NCBI GenBank assembly: GCA_949739085.1 | Contig: CATIYU010000060.1 | Coordinates: forward strand, 1 to 7,908 | Direction of reading: 5' to 3' | Origin: an uncultured Eubacteriales bacterium | GTDB taxonomy: Bacteria > Bacillota_A > Clostridia > Oscillospirales > Oscillospiraceae | Length of the DNA: 7,908 nt | Part shown: positions 5,792 to 7,908 of the stretch, in pieces | How the letters are laid out: each line of letters begins with the position of its first letter | Numbering within the stretch: the first letter of the stretch is position 1 | Program-made: the position numbers and the translations under genes | The notes under the pieces: generated by a model | What the model was told of the DNA's origin: nothing | Databases searched by the model: none | Seen by the model: only the letters and a program-made list of their open reading frames with translations

Positions 5792-7696
5792 TTATTCCAA
5801 ATTTTTGTAGATATACTGGCTAATCTCTCCGCACACGGCGTAGATGCCCCGGCTGTCCTTGGCTCCGCTGGCCCCCACGGACAGCACCACCACGCCGTCG
5901 CCTGTGGCGGGGTCGTAGCTCATGAAGTTGTAGACGCCGTAGGCGCTGCCAGTGTGGTAATACAGCCGGTCGCGGCCATAGATGGCGTCCTGACTGCGCA
6001 GGGGCAGGGCCTGATAGGTGCCGTCGCCCAGGATGTGCTCGTCCCGGGTCTCCATCAGTTCCACCGACTCCCCGCTGAACAGACGGATTCCCTCGTAATA
6101 GCCGTCGTTAGCCAGCAGAGCTGTTATCTTCCCCAGGTCCCGGGCGCTGATGGTCAGTCCCCCGGCGAAGAATACGCCGGTTCCGCCGGGGTAATCCGGG
6201 CGGTCAAGCTTCTTTTGGGCCGCCACGGACCTGCTGACGCCGCCGCCATGGTAGTAGAGCGTGGCCAGCAGGTCCGTGGCCTCGATGCAGCCTCCTTCAA
6301 AGGCTGCATCAATCTCCATAAAGGACCAGAGGCTGTCGTCCAGAATTTCGTCCACATACCGGCCTGAAGCCAGCTCCAGGGTCATGCCCAGCACGCCGAA
6401 AGCGTAGTTGTTGTAGTTCCAGGAGCTGATGGCCCCGGGCCGGACGCGGGAGTAGCCAGAGGACTGGCTCAGCTGGGACTTGACCGCGCCATGGGTTCGG
6501 GAGGTGCCCTCAAAGGCCTTGATAGAGGAGGTATGGCTCAGCAGGGAGCGGATGGTAATGGGTACATCGGGGTAACGGGGGTTCCGGGCCTTGATGCCCC
6601 AAATGGGGCCGATGTCGTCGTCCAGATCAATGATCCCCTGCTCCCGCAGGAGCATAGCCGCCACGCCAACCGCCACCTTGGAGATGGAGGCAACCCGGAT
6701 TTTGTGGTCCGGCGTCATGGCGGTCTGGTTCTGGGTGGCCCAGCCGTAGGCGTATGTATCCACCAGCCTGCCGTTTTCCACCACCGCCACCTGGAGTCCA
6801 ACAGCGCCGTACTTGGCGGCGGTGGCGTCAATGAGGAGCTGGGTTTCTTCGTGGAATTCCTCGCTGAGCGAGACGGCGATGCTGGCGCTCATCTGGGTAG
6901 TCAGCCGCTTGGCCACCGGCTCGCCGGTGTTATAGGCGGTGAGGGCCACCAATACTTGGGCCAGCTGTGCCCGGGAGACCGGCAGGCCGGGGTGGATGCT
7001 GTCCGTGACCACGCCGGAGAAGAGGCGGTTTTCCAGGGCCCAGGCCATCGCCTCCCGGGCCTGTTCCGGAACAGCCCCGCCGCCGGTGTAGGCGTCCAGC
7101 TGGCTGGCGTAGGTCCTGCCATCCTCCTGGGCGGCGAACCGGTGGAGGAGTGTGGCCAAATCAGAGCGCCGGACAGGCTCCTTGGGGCCCAGGTTCCCGC
7201 CTGGGTCCACGAGGCCCGCCTGGACTGCCCAGGCCGCCGCACCGGCGTACCAGGCGTCTGGGTCCACGTCGTCAAAGAGGCCGTCCCCACTGGCCTCCGC
7301 CTCCTGGCCGCTCATGCGCTGGAGGGCCGTGAGGAGGACTGCCCGGGTCACCAGGGCGTCCGGGTCATACCGGTCCGGGGACACGCCGCCCAAAAATCCC
7401 TCATGGGCCGCATAGCTGACGCAGTCCGCATATAGCGCGTCCCCAGGCACGTCCTGGAAGGACACCGTGCGGATCTCCTCCAGGGTCAGGGGCTCTGGCT
7501 CCTCCAGGGGCTCCTCGGAGGTGTTCTCCTCCCCGGCGCCCCCCTCCCCTGTCGAGGCCGGAGGCGGGGTATCGGCTGTACTGACGGCGTCCAGCTGGCC
7601 GTTTTCTCCAGACGCCGCAGGCCCGCTGGCCCTGGCGGAGCAGGCGGCGGCAAGCAGACAGCACGCCAAAAGCAGCGCCATGATCTGTTTTTTCAT
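5792..7696 (-). CDS. SLH-domain lipoprotein with S12 serine hydrolase (DD-peptidase/beta-lactamase-like) domain
   Basis: The 634-residue product has a lipoprotein signal (LLAAAC, Cys19) and a Gly/Ser/Pro/Glu-rich linker (about 25-72). Three S-layer-homology-like repeats follow, at about 78-128, 138-188 and 198-255, of which the third is most diverged. A serine hydrolase domain of the S12/class C beta-lactamase fold spans about 280-634. Its active-site motifs are complete: SISK (S337, K340), YNN (Y428, N430) and HTG (581-583). The HTG third motif and the spacing resemble the Streptomyces R61 D-Ala-D-Ala carboxypeptidase rather than class C beta-lactamases, which have KTG. A peptidoglycan DD-peptidase or esterase is therefore likelier than antibiotic resistance. 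The product should be lipid-anchored outside the cell with SLH repeats reaching the wall. It leads an operon with capA, with its own promoter at 7751-7779. GGGAG with a 7-base spacer supports the start. Confidence 0.9.
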   Translation of the reverse strand: MKKQIMALLLACCLLAAACSARASGPAASGENGQLDAVSTADTPPPASTGEGGAGEENTSEEPLEEPEPLTLEEIRTVSFQDVPGDALYADCVSYAAHEGFLGGVSPDRYDPDALVTRAVLLTALQRMSGQEAEASGDGLFDDVDPDAWYAGAAAWAVQAGLVDPGGNLGPKEPVRRSDLATLLHRFAAQEDGRTYASQLDAYTGGGAVPEQAREAMAWALENRLFSGVVTDSIHPGLPVSRAQLAQVLVALTAYNTGEPVAKRLTTQMSASIAVSLSEEFHEETQLLIDATAAKYGAVGLQVAVVENGRLVDTYAYGWATQNQTAMTPDHKIRVASISKVAVGVAAMLLREQGIIDLDDDIGPIWGIKARNPRYPDVPITIRSLLSHTSSIKAFEGTSRTHGAVKSQLSQSSGYSRVRPGAISSWNYNNYAFGVLGMTLELASGRYVDEILDDSLWSFMEIDAAFEGGCIEATDLLATLYYHGGGVSRSVAAQKKLDRPDYPGGTGVFFAGGLTISARDLGKITALLANDGYYEGIRLFSGESVELMETRDEHILGDGTYQALPLRSQDAIYGRDRLYYHTGSAYGVYNFMSYDPATGDGVVVLSVGASGAKDSRGIYAVCGEISQYIYKNLE

Positions 7697-7750
7697 ATCA
7701 ACTCTCCCTTATCTCCTAAAATTCTCTCTTTTTCCCGGAAATTCCCTCTT

Positions 7751-7779
7751 ATTATACACGCTTTGGCAAAAGAAGTCAA
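7751..7779 (-). promoter_or_regulatory. SigA-type promoter for the SLH/hydrolase-capA operon
   Basis: On the minus strand the -35 box TTGACT (7774-7779) and a perfect -10 box TATAAT (7751-7756) are 17 bases apart. The start would fall near 7744, leaving a leader of about 47 bases before the ATG at 7696. The promoter lies just downstream of the hairpin that ends the preceding gene, so the operon is an independent unit. Confidence 0.87.
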
Positions 7780-7808
7780 ACACTCCCAGGCGGATTCTAT
7801 GAATATAA

Positions 7809-7842
7809 GGAGGGCGCGGAAGAAGATTCTTCCGCGCCCTCC
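7809..7842 (-). terminator. Probable rho-independent terminator, 16-bp perfect hairpin
   Basis: A 16-bp perfect inverted repeat (7809-7824 and 7827-7842) with only two bases between the arms folds into a very stable GC-rich stem, with an effective loop of AGAT or larger. On the minus strand it begins 15 bases beyond the stop codon of the gene at the right edge. It is followed by TTATATTC, a weak T-tract. It separates that gene from the SLH/hydrolase operon promoter. Confidence 0.8.
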
Positions 7843-7857
7843 GAGGTCTTGCTTGGG

Positions 7858-7908
7858 TTATTCCGCAATCTCCGGCTCCAGCAGCTCTGGCTCCAGGAGC
7901 GGCTCGGC
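7858..7908 (-). CDS. C-terminal end of an unidentified protein (runs off the right edge)
   Basis: Seventeen codons, including a TAA stop at 7858-7860, enter from the right edge on the minus strand and encode AEPLLEPELLEPEIAE. The tail is acidic and proline-containing with a repeated LLEPE unit, like a low-complexity linker or C-terminal extension. The protein cannot be identified from this. The call rests on an open frame reaching the edge, a stop codon closely followed by a strong hairpin, and agreement with the strand of the next operon. Confidence 0.6.
   Translation of the reverse strand, partial: AEPLLEPELLEPEIAE

Noticed and set aside
6491..7435. Plus-strand open frame of 314 codons opposite the SLH/hydrolase gene
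   Set aside because: It lies antisense to a protein with intact SISK, YNN and HTG motifs, has no SD and is rich in Gly/His/Val as expected of a shadow frame.
5792..7696. Calling the hydrolase an antibiotic-resistance beta-lactamase
   Set aside because: The third motif is HTG as in R61-type DD-peptidases and esterases, and the protein carries SLH repeats. A resistance role is not supported by sequence.
7730..7748. Short palindromes around TTTCC/GGAAA just upstream of the SLH/hydrolase gene as an operator
   Set aside because: The arms are only 4-5 bases long, overlap each other and occur in an A/G-rich leader, so chance is a sufficient explanation.

Overview
This window looks like chromosomal DNA from a GC-rich member of the Firmicutes, most likely a gut-type Clostridia of the Oscillospiraceae (Flavonifractor/Lawsonibacter/Intestinimonas-like). 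That placement is inference. It rests on the strong GGAGG-type ribosome binding sites, SigA-type promoters with 17-bp spacers, an ftsE-ftsX-M23 peptidase cluster typical of Gram-positive bacteria, SLH domains and lipoprotein signals. No rRNA, tRNA, CRISPR array, insertion sequence or phage gene was seen.

Layout from left to right: (1) The first 281 bases are the N-terminal part of an unrecognised minus-strand gene that runs off the left edge. Its ribosome binding site lies inside a terminator-like hairpin (283-329). (2) A minus-strand cell-division cluster follows, transcribed right to left: ftsE (ATPase), ftsX (permease), then a secreted coiled-coil M23 endopeptidase. A near-consensus promoter at 3274-3302 drives it. 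(3) A 306-bp divergent intergenic region separates it from a plus-strand two-gene operon: a Phe/Gly-rich polytopic membrane protein and a 66-residue XRE-type regulator, overlapping by one base. A near-perfect SigA promoter precedes the operon, and a perfect 14-bp inverted repeat flanks its transcription start. (4) A bidirectional terminator (4412-4452) separates this operon from a convergent minus-strand operon. That operon encodes an SLH-domain lipoprotein with a serine hydrolase (S12/beta-lactamase fold) domain and then a CapA-type metallophosphatase lipoprotein. (5) At the right edge lie the promoter of that operon, a 16-bp perfect hairpin and the last 16 codons of another minus-strand gene.

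Functionally, most of the window concerns the cell envelope. FtsEX is expected to energise and gate the M23 hydrolase at the septum. The S12/SLH lipoprotein and the CapA lipoprotein are predicted to sit on the outer face of the membrane or in the wall, acting on unknown cell-wall or capsule-related substrates. The membrane protein/XRE pair is probably autoregulated; its function is unknown. The best candidates for something undescribed are that pair with its large symmetric operator, and the SD-in-terminator arrangement at 283-329. The rest fits well-known families.
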